DNA of 64,000 nt from Kribbella sandramycini (GTDB taxonomy: Bacteria; Actinomycetota; Actinomycetes; Propionibacteriales; Kribbellaceae), in the NCBI RefSeq assembly GCF_013131805.1, contig NZ_JABJRC010000010.1, forward strand, positions 241,815 to 305,814, in the 5' to 3' direction. Positions 7,548 to 16,146 of the stretch are shown one piece after another. The position numbers and the translations under genes were made by a program. The notes under the pieces are model-generated. The model was not told the DNA's origin. It did not search any database and worked only from the letters and a program-made list of their open reading frames with translations. Positions within the stretch are counted from its first letter, which is position 1. Each line of letters starts with the position of its first letter.

Positions 7548-9533
7548 GTGCCGGAGGCTTACGACCCGTTGACCGACCCTGCACCGGCGCACGACGTGCG
7601 CGCGGTGCTGCGGATCCGGGCGTTCCGGCGGCTCTGGATCGCGTTCGGGCTGTCCAGCCTGGGCGACTGGATCGGGCTGCTGGCGCTGACCGCGATGGCG
7701 AAGTCCTTCGCCGGTGACGACTACCAGGCGGCGAACTTCGCCATCGGCGGCGTGCTGTTCCTCCGGGTGCTGCCCGCGCTGGTGATGGGCCCGGTGGCCG
7801 GCTGGATCGCCGACCGGCTGGACCGGCGCTGGACGATGATCCTCGGCGACGTCATCCGGGCGGCGTTCTTCGTCAGCATCCCGATCGTCGGCACCCTCAC
7901 CTGGGTGCTGGTCGCGACCGTGCTGATCGAGATCGTCAGCCTGGTCTGGGGTCCGGCCAAGGACGCCAGCGTGCCGAACCTGGTGCCCCGGCACCGGCTC
8001 GAGGCGGCCAACCAGATCAGCCTGATCACGACGTACGGGACGGCGCTGCCGGCCGCGGCGATCTTCACCACGATCACGCTGATCTCGCATTTCGCCGGTG
8101 ACTTCGCGATCGACCTGGCCGTCTACGTGAACGCCGCGACGTTCCTGATCTCCGGGCTCGCGATCGTGTCGGTGGCCGAGATCGGCAAGGCCGTCCACGA
8201 GCACGAGGAACACCCGACGCTGTGGCGGACGATGGTCGAGGGCTGGACGTACGTGACCGGGACGCCGGTCGTCCGCGGGCTCGTGGTCGGGATCTCCGGC
8301 GCGTTCGCGGCCGGTGCGGTGGTGATCGGCCTCGGCCGCACGTACGTCGAGGATCTCGGCGCCGGCGACCCGGGGTACGGCGTCCTGTTCGGCGCGGTCT
8401 TCGGCGGTCTCGCACTCGGTATGGGGTTCGCCCCGCGGATCTTCTCCGGGCTGTCCCGGCGGCGGTTGTTCGCGGCCGGCCTGGTCGGCTCCGGGATCTG
8501 CCTGGCCGGGCTCGCGCTGATCCAGCAGATCGAGATCGCGACGATGATCGCGATCCTGCTCGGTTTCAACGCGGGCGCGTCCTGGGTGTCCGGTTACACG
8601 CTGCTCGGGCTCGAGGTGCCGGACGCCGTCCGCGGGCGCACGTTCGCATTCGTCCAGTCCGCCGTCCGTACGGTGCTGGCCGTGACATTGGCGATCGCGC
8701 CGTTCGTCGCGGGCGCCATCGGCCGGAACACGTTCACGATCAGCGAGCGCTCGGTCACCTACAACGGCGCCTCGATGACGATGCTGATCGCCGCGATCGT
8801 TGCCGGAGTCATCGGCTTGCTCGCCTGGCGGCAGATGGACGACCGGCCCGGTGTGCCGTTCTGGCGGGATGTCCGGCGCAGCTTCGGCAAGTCGCCGGGC
8901 GTCTACCCGACGACCGGGTTGTTCATCGCGCTCGAAGGCGGTGAGGGCGCGGGCAAGTCGACGCAGTCCGCGCTGCTCGTCGAGTGGCTGCAGGAGCAGG
9001 GCCAGCAGGTGCTGCTGACCCGCGAGCCGGGGGCGACCGAGCTCGGGCAGAAGCTCCGGCAGATCGTCCTCGACCCGGCGACCGGCGACATCTCGCATCG
9101 CGCCGAGGCGCTGATCTACGCCGCCGACAAGGCCGAGCACGTCGACTCGGTGATCAAACCCGCGCTGAAAGCAGGCGCGGTGGTGATCACCGACCGGTAC
9201 GTCGACTCCGCGCTCGCCTACCAAGGCTCGGGCCGCGACCTGGATCTGTCCGACGTCGAGCGGGTGAACCGCTGGGCCACCGACGACCTCCGGCCGAACC
9301 TGACGATCCTGCTCGACCTGCCGCCGAAGAGCGGCCTCGGCCGCTTCGAGGAGCGGGACCGGATCGAGGCCCAGGCGCCCGACTTCCACGAGCGCGTCCG
9401 GGCGGCGTTCCTCGAGCTGGCCGCCGCCGAACCGCAGCACTACCTCGTCCTGGACGCCGCCCAGGACCGCGAGGCGATCGCCCAGCAGATCCGCGCCCGC
9501 CTGACTCCGATCCTCCCGAAGGTGGGCCCATGA
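7548..9533 (+). CDS. tmk: Fusion of MFS transporter and thymidylate kinase
   Basis: This 661-residue protein joins an MFS-type membrane domain (about residues 1-450, roughly 12 hydrophobic segments) to a complete dTMP kinase (about 457-661). The kinase carries the P-loop EGGEGAGKST at residues 463-472 with Lys470, the TREPG motif, and TDRYVDSALAYQG. It phosphorylates dTMP to dTDP for DNA synthesis. Fusions of this kind are known in actinobacteria, and the transporter substrate is unknown. No stop or frameshift separates the halves, and no second tmk is visible in the window. The last codon overlaps the holB start as ATGA, so the two genes are translationally coupled. Confidence 0.93.
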   Translation: MPEAYDPLTDPAPAHDVRAVLRIRAFRRLWIAFGLSSLGDWIGLLALTAMAKSFAGDDYQAANFAIGGVLFLRVLPALVMGPVAGWIADRLDRRWTMILGDVIRAAFFVSIPIVGTLTWVLVATVLIEIVSLVWGPAKDASVPNLVPRHRLEAANQISLITTYGTALPAAAIFTTITLISHFAGDFAIDLAVYVNAATFLISGLAIVSVAEIGKAVHEHEEHPTLWRTMVEGWTYVTGTPVVRGLVVGISGAFAAGAVVIGLGRTYVEDLGAGDPGYGVLFGAVFGGLALGMGFAPRIFSGLSRRRLFAAGLVGSGICLAGLALIQQIEIATMIAILLGFNAGASWVSGYTLLGLEVPDAVRGRTFAFVQSAVRTVLAVTLAIAPFVAGAIGRNTFTISERSVTYNGASMTMLIAAIVAGVIGLLAWRQMDDRPGVPFWRDVRRSFGKSPGVYPTTGLFIALEGGEGAGKSTQSALLVEWLQEQGQQVLLTREPGATELGQKLRQIVLDPATGDISHRAEALIYAADKAEHVDSVIKPALKAGAVVITDRYVDSALAYQGSGRDLDLSDVERVNRWATDDLRPNLTILLDLPPKSGLGRFEERDRIEAQAPDFHERVRAAFLELAAAEPQHYLVLDAAQDREAIAQQIRARLTPILPKVGP

Positions 9534-10699
9534 CGGTTTGGGATGACCTCGTCGGTCAAGAGCCGGCCGTCGCCGTCCTGCGGAAGGCCGTGGACGGCGC
9601 TGCGGCCGTGCTGCGCGGCGAGTCCGGTGCGGCCGTCGCGGGGATGACCCATGCGTGGCTGATCACTGGGCCGCCGGGGTCCGGCCGGTCGAATGCGGGG
9701 CGGGCGTTCGCGGCCGCGCTGCAGTGCCCGGACAACGGCTGCGGCGAGTGCAACGACTGCCGGACGACGCTCAGCGGCGCCCACCCGGATGTGTCGCTGA
9801 TCCGCACCGAGCTGTTGTCGATCCGGGTCGGCGAGATTCGCGAGCTGGTCCGCAGGGCGGCGATGAGCCCGACCCAGGGCCGCTGGCAGGTGATGGTGAT
9901 CGAGGACGCCGACCGGCTCACCGAGCAGGCGGCCGACGCGCTGCTGAAGAGTATCGAGGAGCCCGCGCCGCGGACGGTCTGGGTGCTCTGCGCGCCGACC
10001 GTCGAGGACGTCGTCCCGACCATCCGCTCGCGTTGCCGGCTGCTCGTGCTGCGGACGCCGCCGGTCGCCGCGGTCGCGGAGATGCTGGTCGGCAAACTCG
10101 GGATCGACGCGGAGCTGGCCGGGTTCGCCGCCCGCGCCGCGCAGGGTCACATCGGCCGGGCCCGCGCTCTGGCGCGTGACGAGGAGGTCCGGTCGCGGCG
10201 GTCGAAGGTGTTGGAGGTGCCGTTCGCGCTGCGCGATATCGGCGCCTGTCTGAAGGCCGCGCAGCAGCTCGTCGAGGCGGCCAAGACGGAGGCCAAGGCG
10301 AGTGCGGAGAAGGTCGACGAGAAGGAGCGGCTCGCGCTCGAGCAGGCGCTCGGCGTCGGCACGAAGGGCGCCCGGCCGCGGGAGGCCGGCGCCGCGATCA
10401 AAGAGCTCGAGGACCAGCAGAAGGCGCGTGCCAAACGCTGGGAGCGCGATGTGCTCGACCGGTCACTGGTCGACCTGATGGCGCTCTACCGCGACGTCCT
10501 GATCGTCCAGACCCAGGCCGGTACCGAGCTGATCAACGCCGAGCTGAGCCGCCCGATCGAGCAGTTCGCCGCCCGGACGACACCCGAGCAGACGATCCAC
10601 CGGATCGACGCGATCGCCGGCTGCCGGGAGGCGATCGAGACCAACGTCGCCCCGCTGATCGCGCTCGAGGCGATGGCCATCGCGCTATTCGAGGGCTGA
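9530..10699 (+). CDS. holB: DNA polymerase III delta' subunit
   Basis: A 389-residue clamp-loader subunit. The AAA+ domain has GPPGSGRSN near residue 45, a four-cysteine zinc module (CPDNGCGECNDC), the Walker B-like VIEDADRLT, and LLKSIEEP. The Walker A lysine is replaced by arginine, consistent with delta' being a non-hydrolysing stator. A charged Lys/Glu-rich linker lies near residues 255-300. The ATG at 9530 overlaps the tmk stop, so the two replication-related products are made together. Confidence 0.93.
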   Translation: MTVWDDLVGQEPAVAVLRKAVDGAAAVLRGESGAAVAGMTHAWLITGPPGSGRSNAGRAFAAALQCPDNGCGECNDCRTTLSGAHPDVSLIRTELLSIRVGEIRELVRRAAMSPTQGRWQVMVIEDADRLTEQAADALLKSIEEPAPRTVWVLCAPTVEDVVPTIRSRCRLLVLRTPPVAAVAEMLVGKLGIDAELAGFAARAAQGHIGRARALARDEEVRSRRSKVLEVPFALRDIGACLKAAQQLVEAAKTEAKASAEKVDEKERLALEQALGVGTKGARPREAGAAIKELEDQQKARAKRWERDVLDRSLVDLMALYRDVLIVQTQAGTELINAELSRPIEQFAARTTPEQTIHRIDAIAGCREAIETNVAPLIALEAMAIALFEG

Positions 10700-10815
10700 G
10701 ACGCTCGTCCGGTGCTCGGGCGACCGCTGTAACACCAGCGGCGATCCTGGCGATGTCCGTGTGTCCGGGCAAAGCAGACCGCTCGGCAGAAGCGCCGAAC
10801 GGACCCGAAAACTCG

Positions 10816-11484
10816 ATGACGCAGCCGCCCCCTCCGATCCAGCCTGCGCGGCCGGCGTTGCCGTCCGCGGAGTCCTGGCTGGCCGGGGTGCCGACGCCGG
10901 CGCAGCAGCGGCAGGACCGGTACGCCGTGGCGGCGCTGGTGACGAGTCTGCCGGGTATGGTGCCGATCGCGGTGGTGCTGGCCGGGATCGCGCTGCGCCG
11001 GATCAAGCGCACCGGCGGCCGCGGTAAGCGGTTCGCGTACGGCGCGCTGGTGATCAGCCTGTGCTGGGTGATCATGACGTCGGTCGCCGTCGCACTCGGC
11101 CTGGCCGACCGGATCCGGACCGGCGTCGGCGAGACCGTGCCGATCGCCCGGGTCGAGGTCGGCCGCTGTTTCGACGCGGATCTGGAGGCCGAGACGCTGC
11201 GTCAGGTCCGGATCGCGCACTGTGCGAGCCCGCACACCGGCGAGGCCTACGCGACCGTGCGCGCGGAGCTGACCGGCAAGGACGCCGAGGCCACCCAGAC
11301 GATCGCCACCCAGCAGTGCGCGACCGCGTTCCGCGAGTTCATCGGCAAACCGTACGAGGATTCCGAGCTGGACATGTACTTCGTCGTCCAGGAAGATCGT
11401 GCTGTTGCTGATGGCAACGTGTTGTGCCTGGTCGGGATGCCGGGGAAGAAGCTGACCGGCAGTGTGCGTGGATCGCAGCGGTAG
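10816..11484 (+). CDS. DUF4190-like membrane protein with septum-formation domain
   Basis: A 222-residue protein. A short Pro-rich N-terminus is followed by two hydrophobic segments around residues 35-90. An extracytoplasmic domain begins at VEVGRCFDADL and contains cysteines in CFD, AHCASPHTGEAY, QQCATAF and VLCLVG. The CxxPHxGE signature fits the Septum_form domain of actinobacteria. The upstream ATG at 10753 would add 21 residues with no membrane or domain signal, so 10816 is preferred. The next gene is a paralog. Function is not established beyond the domain name. Confidence 0.75.
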   Translation: MTQPPPPIQPARPALPSAESWLAGVPTPAQQRQDRYAVAALVTSLPGMVPIAVVLAGIALRRIKRTGGRGKRFAYGALVISLCWVIMTSVAVALGLADRIRTGVGETVPIARVEVGRCFDADLEAETLRQVRIAHCASPHTGEAYATVRAELTGKDAEATQTIATQQCATAFREFIGKPYEDSELDMYFVVQEDRAVADGNVLCLVGMPGKKLTGSVRGSQR

Positions 11485-11499
11485 GAACTGGGGGAAACC

Positions 11500-12441
11500 G
11501 TGAGTCAACCGCCCTACGGACCGGACCCCGGTCGTCCGCAGGACCAGCCGCCGGCGTTCCCGACGTACGGCCGGCCGGAGCAGCCGCCGGCGCCGCAGCA
11601 GCCCTCGGGCTGGGCCGCGCCCGGCCAGCCGACGCCGCCGCAGCCGCCACCACCGGCCCAGCCGCAGCCCACACCGGCGTACCAGCCCGGCCCGTATCAG
11701 CCAGGTCCGCCGCAGCCCAACCCTTATCAAGCGGCGCCGCAGCAGGGGTTCGGGCAGCCGTACCCGCAGGCGTACGGCTACGGCTACCCGGCGCAAGGCG
11801 CATCGAAGACCAACCCGATGGCGATCGCCGCGATCGCCTGCGGTCTCGGCGGGCTGGCGACGATGATCTCGGCGCCGTTCGGCGTCGGCTTCGGGATCGC
11901 CGCGCTCGTCCAGCTCCGTAAGCGCCCCGCCGAGACCGGTAAGGGACTGGCGATCACCGGCATCGTTTCGGGCGGGCTGATCACGCTCGGCTACGGGTTG
12001 TTGTTCACGCTGATCGCCGTCTTCAGCTCCGGCGTCGACGACGATCCGTACAGCGCGCCCCTGCCCGGCACCAGCACCTCCGGCACGTACGTCGACGAGC
12101 TGGCCGTCGGCGAGTGCTACGACGACGGCGACGAGGACGGCGAGGTCACCCGCCGTGACTGCGCCCGCCCGCACGACGGCGAGGTCATCTCGAACGTGAC
12201 GCTGCCCGACGGCCCGTACCCCGGTGACGCCGAGGTCGACCGGCTCGGCAAGGTCCGCTGCGGTGAGGAGTTCGCGACCTACGTCGGGAAGACCGCGGAC
12301 AAGTCCGAGCTGGACCTGGCCTGGTGGACGCCGACGAAGCGGCTCTGGGAACGCGATCACGACCGTCTGGTCGTCTGCTCGGCGTACGGCGCCGCGTCCG
12401 GCGATCGGCTGACCGGCTCCGTGAAAGGCACCAAACGCTGA
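11500..12441 (+). CDS. Proline-rich DUF4190 membrane protein with septum-formation domain
   Basis: A 313-residue paralog of the preceding gene. The first 100 residues are a Pro/Gln/Tyr-rich cytoplasmic tail. DUF4190 follows (NPMAIAAIACGLGGLATM, then KGLAITGIVSGGLI) with two membrane segments, then an extracytoplasmic Septum_form-like domain. That domain has VGECYDDGDEDG, RDCARPHDGEVIS, RCGEEFATYVGK and LVVCSAYG. Its GDRLTGSVKGTKR end matches KKLTGSVRGSQR of the upstream paralog. A GTG start with GGGGGAAA upstream lies 15 bases after the first copy, so they form a tandem operon. Confidence 0.78.
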   Translation: MSQPPYGPDPGRPQDQPPAFPTYGRPEQPPAPQQPSGWAAPGQPTPPQPPPPAQPQPTPAYQPGPYQPGPPQPNPYQAAPQQGFGQPYPQAYGYGYPAQGASKTNPMAIAAIACGLGGLATMISAPFGVGFGIAALVQLRKRPAETGKGLAITGIVSGGLITLGYGLLFTLIAVFSSGVDDDPYSAPLPGTSTSGTYVDELAVGECYDDGDEDGEVTRRDCARPHDGEVISNVTLPDGPYPGDAEVDRLGKVRCGEEFATYVGKTADKSELDLAWWTPTKRLWERDHDRLVVCSAYGAASGDRLTGSVKGTKR

Positions 12442-12461
12442 TCGATTCCCGGCGCGGCAAG

Positions 12462-12467
12462 TACGCT
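12462..12467 (+). promoter_or_regulatory. -10 box TACGCT of ricT
   Basis: TACGCT ends 6 bases before the GTG at 12474, fitting a leaderless transcript and supporting that start over the longer open frame from 12324. Confidence 0.5.
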
Positions 12468-12473
12468 GGCCGC

Positions 12474-13436
12474 GTGGGCATGGTGATGGCGGTGTCGTTC
12501 GAGCGCTACGGGCGGCTCTACTACCTGGACCCCGGCCCGCATCGTCCGCGCGTCGGGGAGAAGGTGCTGGTCCCGACCGACGACGGTCCCGAGGTCGCCG
12601 AATGCGTCTGGGCGCCGCAGTACGTCACCGAGGAGATCGGCGGGCTGCCGGAGTGTGCGGGCATCGCCACCGCCGCCGATCTGGACCGCGACGAGCAGAA
12701 CCGCGAGCGCCGGGCCGACGCCCGGGTGATCGCGAAACGGCTGATCCGGCAGCACGACCTGCCGATGAAGGTGGTCGGGATCGACTTCGTCGACCGGCGG
12801 GCCGACGTCGACCAGCTGGTCATCGTGTACTTCTCCGCGCCGCATCGGGTCGACTTCCGCGAGCTCGTCCGGGAGCTGGCGCGCGGCCTGCGGGCCCGGA
12901 TCGAGCTGCGCCAGGTCGGCGCGCGCGACGAGGCGCGGCTGCAGGGCGGGATCGGGCCGTGCGGGCGCGACCTGTGCTGCGCGACCTTCCTGAAGGACTT
13001 CGAGCCGGTCAGCGTCCGGATGGCCAAGGACCAGGACCTCCCGCTCAACCCGCTGAAGATCTCCGGCGCCTGCGGCCGCCTGATGTGCTGCCTCAAGTAC
13101 GAGCACCCGCTCTACCAGGAGTTCAACGCCAAGGCCCCGGCCGTCGGCACCGCGGTGGAGACCCCCGCGGGTGATGGAGTGGTGGTCGGGCACAACGTGC
13201 CGAGTGACACGGTCGTGGTCCGGTTGGCGGCGTCCGGGCGGCGCTGCGCCTGCAGCCGGGCGGATGTCTGCTCGCCCCGGCAGCAGTACGAGGCCTCCAG
13301 TACGACGACGCCCGACGCGCCGCCGGTCGTGCCGGAGGCGGTCGTCGAGGGCCCGGAGACCAAAGAACAACGTCGCCAGCGCAAACCCCGCCTTCGGCGT
13401 CGCCTGAACCAGGACGAGGGAGAATCCGAGCAGTGA
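12474..13436 (+). CDS. ricT: PSP1/RicT family protein
   Basis: A 320-residue member of the PSP1 C-terminal domain family (B. subtilis RicT/YaaT), which in Firmicutes acts in the Ric complex affecting RNase Y. The core includes VVGIDFVDRRADVDQLVIVYF, RVDFRELVRELAR, and the cysteine-rich IGPCGRDLCCATFL and SGACGRLMCCLKYE blocks that bind Fe-S clusters in RicT. An acidic, low-complexity tail ends the protein. In actinobacteria this gene commonly sits near tmk-holB, as here. The start is placed at the GTG six bases after a -10 box. The stop overlaps the next start as GTGA. Confidence 0.88.
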   Translation: MGMVMAVSFERYGRLYYLDPGPHRPRVGEKVLVPTDDGPEVAECVWAPQYVTEEIGGLPECAGIATAADLDRDEQNRERRADARVIAKRLIRQHDLPMKVVGIDFVDRRADVDQLVIVYFSAPHRVDFRELVRELARGLRARIELRQVGARDEARLQGGIGPCGRDLCCATFLKDFEPVSVRMAKDQDLPLNPLKISGACGRLMCCLKYEHPLYQEFNAKAPAVGTAVETPAGDGVVVGHNVPSDTVVVRLAASGRRCACSRADVCSPRQQYEASSTTTPDAPPVVPEAVVEGPETKEQRRQRKPRLRRRLNQDEGESEQ

Positions 13437-14971
13437 AGCTCAGCAGGACAACCGTCGTACTAACTACCTTCGCGGTGCTGCTGAGCGGATGCGGTGTGGC
13501 GAGCCGGGCGCAGGACGCCGACCGGGGTGGCAGCACCACGGGCGGGCCGCGGCCGTCGTCCGGTCCGGTGGGGCCGATTCCGGCCGGGCTGGAGCAGTTC
13601 TACCAGCAGAAGCCGGATTGGGAGCGCTGCGGCAGCGGTCAGCAGTGCGCGACGATCACCGTCCCGCTGGACTACCAGAAGCCTGCTGGGAAGACCATCG
13701 AGCTGCAGGCCCGGAAGGTGCTGGCCAAGGATCGCGGCGGCCGGATCGGCACGCTGTTCATCAACCCGGGCGGCCCCGGCGGCTCCGGGGTCGACTTCGC
13801 GGAGTCCGCCGGGTTCGCTCTCGGTGCGAGCCTGCTGCGCAAGTTCGACGTGATCGGCTGGGATCCGCGCGGCGTCGGGAAGTCGACGCCGGTGAAATGC
13901 CTGAGCACCGAGCAGATGGACAAGTTCATCGCGACCGACGGCAGCCCGGACGACGAAGCCGAGATCACCCAGCTGAACGACCAGGCCAAGATCCTCGCCA
14001 ACGGCTGTCAGCAGGGCTCCGGCGAGCTGCTGCCGCATGTCGGCACCAAGGACGCCGCGCGCGATATCGACGTCCTGCGTGGCATCGTCGGCGACGCCCA
14101 GCTGAACTTCCTCGGCTTCTCTTACGGCACCTACCTCGGCGCGACCTACGCCGAGCTGTTCCCGAAGAACGTCGGCCGGCTGGTGCTCGACGGCGCCGTC
14201 GACCCGGCCAAGACGTCCGAGGAGAACAACCTCGCCCAGGCGAAGGGGTTCGACACCGCGCTGGAGGCCTTCGCCGAGGACTGCGCGCAGCGCGAGTGCC
14301 GGCTGGGCCGTTCGAAGGCCGACGTCCTCGCACAGGTCGACAAGCTGCTCGCCGACACCGATGCCCAGCCGCTCCCGGGCGACGACGAGCGGCAGGTGAC
14401 CCAGGCCGTGGCGGTGCTGGGCGTGATCTACCCGCTGTACGTCAAGGAGTCCTGGCCGCGGCTCGAGGACGCCGTGGTCGACGGGCTGAACGGTAAGGGC
14501 GCGCGCTTGCTCGCGCTGGTCGACGAGTACACCGACCGCAGCAGCTCCGGCTACGCCAACAACAGCGGTGAGGTCATCTACGCCGTGAACTGCGTGGATC
14601 GTCCGGACATCACGTCGCTGGCCGAGGCCAAGAGCGAGGCGGTCGAGTTCGCGAAGGAGTCACCGCGGTTCGGCCCGTACCTGCTCTGGGGCTCGCTGCC
14701 CTGTATGAACTGGCCGGTCAAGGCCGAGGACAAACCGCACCCGATCAAGGCGGCCGGTGCGAAGCCGATCGTCGTCGTCGGCACCACCCGCGACCCGGCC
14801 ACGCCGTACGCCTGGTCCGTCGGCCTGGCCGAGCAGCTGGAGAGCGGCGTGCTGATCTCCCGGGACGGCGACGGTCACACCGGCTACAAGGCCGGCAACT
14901 CCTGCGTCGACCAGGCCGTCGAGACCTACCTGCTCCAGGGCGTCGCCCCCGCCGCTGACATCAAATGCTGA
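13433..14971 (+). CDS. Lipoprotein alpha/beta-hydrolase, tripeptidyl aminopeptidase type
   Basis: A 512-residue secreted hydrolase. A lipobox signal peptide (TTFAVLLSGCG) predicts anchoring to the outer face of the membrane. The hydrolase core has an oxyanion-type GGPGGSG motif, a nucleophile elbow GFSYGTYLG with the serine near residue 227, and a C-terminal TAP-like segment. That segment supplies the acid (GTTRDPATP) and the histidine (GDGHTGY). Family members remove tripeptides or act as proline-type peptidases. The GTG start overlaps the ricT stop by four bases. The stop at 14971 is one base from the stop of the convergent gene. Confidence 0.88.
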   Translation: MKLSRTTVVLTTFAVLLSGCGVASRAQDADRGGSTTGGPRPSSGPVGPIPAGLEQFYQQKPDWERCGSGQQCATITVPLDYQKPAGKTIELQARKVLAKDRGGRIGTLFINPGGPGGSGVDFAESAGFALGASLLRKFDVIGWDPRGVGKSTPVKCLSTEQMDKFIATDGSPDDEAEITQLNDQAKILANGCQQGSGELLPHVGTKDAARDIDVLRGIVGDAQLNFLGFSYGTYLGATYAELFPKNVGRLVLDGAVDPAKTSEENNLAQAKGFDTALEAFAEDCAQRECRLGRSKADVLAQVDKLLADTDAQPLPGDDERQVTQAVAVLGVIYPLYVKESWPRLEDAVVDGLNGKGARLLALVDEYTDRSSSGYANNSGEVIYAVNCVDRPDITSLAEAKSEAVEFAKESPRFGPYLLWGSLPCMNWPVKAEDKPHPIKAAGAKPIVVVGTTRDPATPYAWSVGLAEQLESGVLISRDGDGHTGYKAGNSCVDQAVETYLLQGVAPAADIKC

Positions 14972-14972
14972 A

Positions 14973-15593
14973 CTAGCTCGGCCGGTAGTCGGCGTCGGCC
15001 AGTTTGAGGGACGACGTCGCGCGCTCGAGGACGGCGCGCAGGCCGGCCTCGTCCTGCGGGCGGCCGCCGACGGTGATCTCGACCGCGGAGCTGTCGCCGT
15101 TGTCGGTGGAGATCCAGCGGGACAGGCCCATCCGCGGGCCGCGGGTCTTGTCGACGTAGGTGTACACGAGGGTGCCGTTGTCGCGGCTGATCACGGTCAG
15201 CTGCTGCTCCTGGATGCTCCGCTCGCGGTCGCTGACCTGGCGGTCGGGCGACTTGCTGCTGCCGCGGGTGTCGAAGCGGATCTGCCAGACGCCGGTCGGA
15301 TCCAGGTACCGCGGGCGGGTGCCCTCCTGGGCGGACCGCCAGCCGGTGGGGATCTCGCTGGTCACCGGGGCCTTCTGGGTCCCGAACGTCTGCGCCGCGT
15401 ACTGCAGGCTGTCGGCCTGCAGACCGTCACCGCGGGGCGACGGCGTCGTGGTGGGTTGACTCGTGACGGTATCGGTGGCCCGATCGCCGTCGTCGCGGTT
15501 GCCGTTGATGGCCAGCACGGTGCCGAAGACCGCAACACCGACGGTCATTCCCGCCAGTGTCATCAGCAGCGCCTGGTGCCTGGGCGTGAGCAT
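14973..15593 (-). CDS. Single-pass membrane protein, function unknown
   Basis: A 206-residue protein with one N-terminal membrane segment (LLMTLAGMTVGVAVFGTVLAI), a Thr/Pro/Ser linker, and an extracytoplasmic domain. The domain has YLDPTGVWQIRFDTRG and ends near residue 200. Its general layout resembles the extracellular part of some actinobacterial Ser/Thr kinases, including the one at 37723, but similarity is weak. It is divergent from the sterol-carrier-like gene at 15676 and converges tightly on the peptidase. Confidence 0.75.
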   Translation of the reverse strand: MLTPRHQALLMTLAGMTVGVAVFGTVLAINGNRDDGDRATDTVTSQPTTTPSPRGDGLQADSLQYAAQTFGTQKAPVTSEIPTGWRSAQEGTRPRYLDPTGVWQIRFDTRGSSKSPDRQVSDRERSIQEQQLTVISRDNGTLVYTYVDKTRGPRMGLSRWISTDNGDSSAVEITVGGRPQDEAGLRAVLERATSSLKLADADYRPS

Positions 15594-15661
15594 CCCGACC
15601 TCGCTTCCCTGTCTCGCCCCTGATTATCGTCCACGAAGGGGGCGTCCCCACAATCGGCGCG

Positions 15662-15667
15662 TACGCT
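15662..15667 (+). promoter_or_regulatory. -10 box TACGCT before the SCP-like gene
   Basis: TACGCT ends 8 bases before the GTG at 15676. It matches the leaderless-type promoters seen elsewhere in the window and fixes the start inside a longer open frame. Confidence 0.45.
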
Positions 15668-15675
15668 GGCACGTC

Positions 15676-16017
15676 GTGACCACGCCCTTCGATCAGGCCT
15701 TGCGGCGTTACGACGCCGGGACCGCCGAGCGCGCCGACCTGAAACTGCTGACCAAGGAGCTGCTGAAGCTGCTGGTCGCCAAGGCCCCCGGCCATGCGGT
15801 CGAGGTCCGGGTGCCGCCGTACGGCGCCGTCCAGTGCATCGAGGGGCCGCGGCACACCCGCGGGACGCCGGGCGCGGTGGTCGAGATGCCGGCCGAGCTG
15901 TGGATCGAGCTGGCGCTGGGCCGGACCGACTGGCCGGCCGCGCGCGGCTCCGGCAAGCTCCGCGCGAGTGGCGAGCGGACGGATCTGAGCGCTTGGTTGC
16001 CGCTCGTGACCGAATGA
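15676..16017 (+). CDS. Sterol carrier family protein (bacterial SCP type)
   Basis: A 113-residue protein with VEVRVPPYGAVQCIEGPRHT and RGTPGAVVEMPAELWIELALGR, the signature of the small actinobacterial SCP-like family. The ligand is unknown. From memory, this gene usually neighbours purF in actinobacteria. Here purF is about 32 kb away, which suggests local rearrangement. The GTG start is set by the -10 box and the family N-terminus. A stem-loop follows the stop. Confidence 0.75.
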   Translation: MTTPFDQALRRYDAGTAERADLKLLTKELLKLLVAKAPGHAVEVRVPPYGAVQCIEGPRHTRGTPGAVVEMPAELWIELALGRTDWPAARGSGKLRASGERTDLSAWLPLVTE

Positions 16018-16038
16018 TTACTTACCGGACAGAAAGGG

Positions 16039-16068
16039 GCCGCGACACCCCGCCCCGGGTGCCGCGGC
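16039..16068 (+). terminator. Stem-loop after the SCP-like gene
   Basis: GCCGCGACACCC at 16039-16050 pairs with GGGTGCCGCGGC at 16057-16068 with one mismatch and a 6-base loop, 21 bases after the stop codon. Confidence 0.65.
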
Positions 16069-16084
16069 TATAGATACAGACGCT

Positions 16085-16141
16085 CGGTCGGCCCAGAAAG
16101 TTCACTATTCGAAGAAAATCGAAAAGATTCTGGGCCGACCG
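16085..16141. terminator. 14-base-pair stem-loop between convergent genes
   Basis: CGGTCGGCCCAGAA at 16085-16098 is perfectly complementary to 16128-16141 across a 29-base AT-rich loop. It begins six bases beyond the end of the minus-strand lectin gene and probably terminates it. Confidence 0.7.
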
Positions 16142-16146
16142 GTATG

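Noticed and set aside
7476..9440. Minus-strand frame of 654 codons opposite the MFS-dTMP kinase gene
   Set aside because: It is a high-GC shadow frame with low-complexity Arg/Asp/Gln composition and no start signal.
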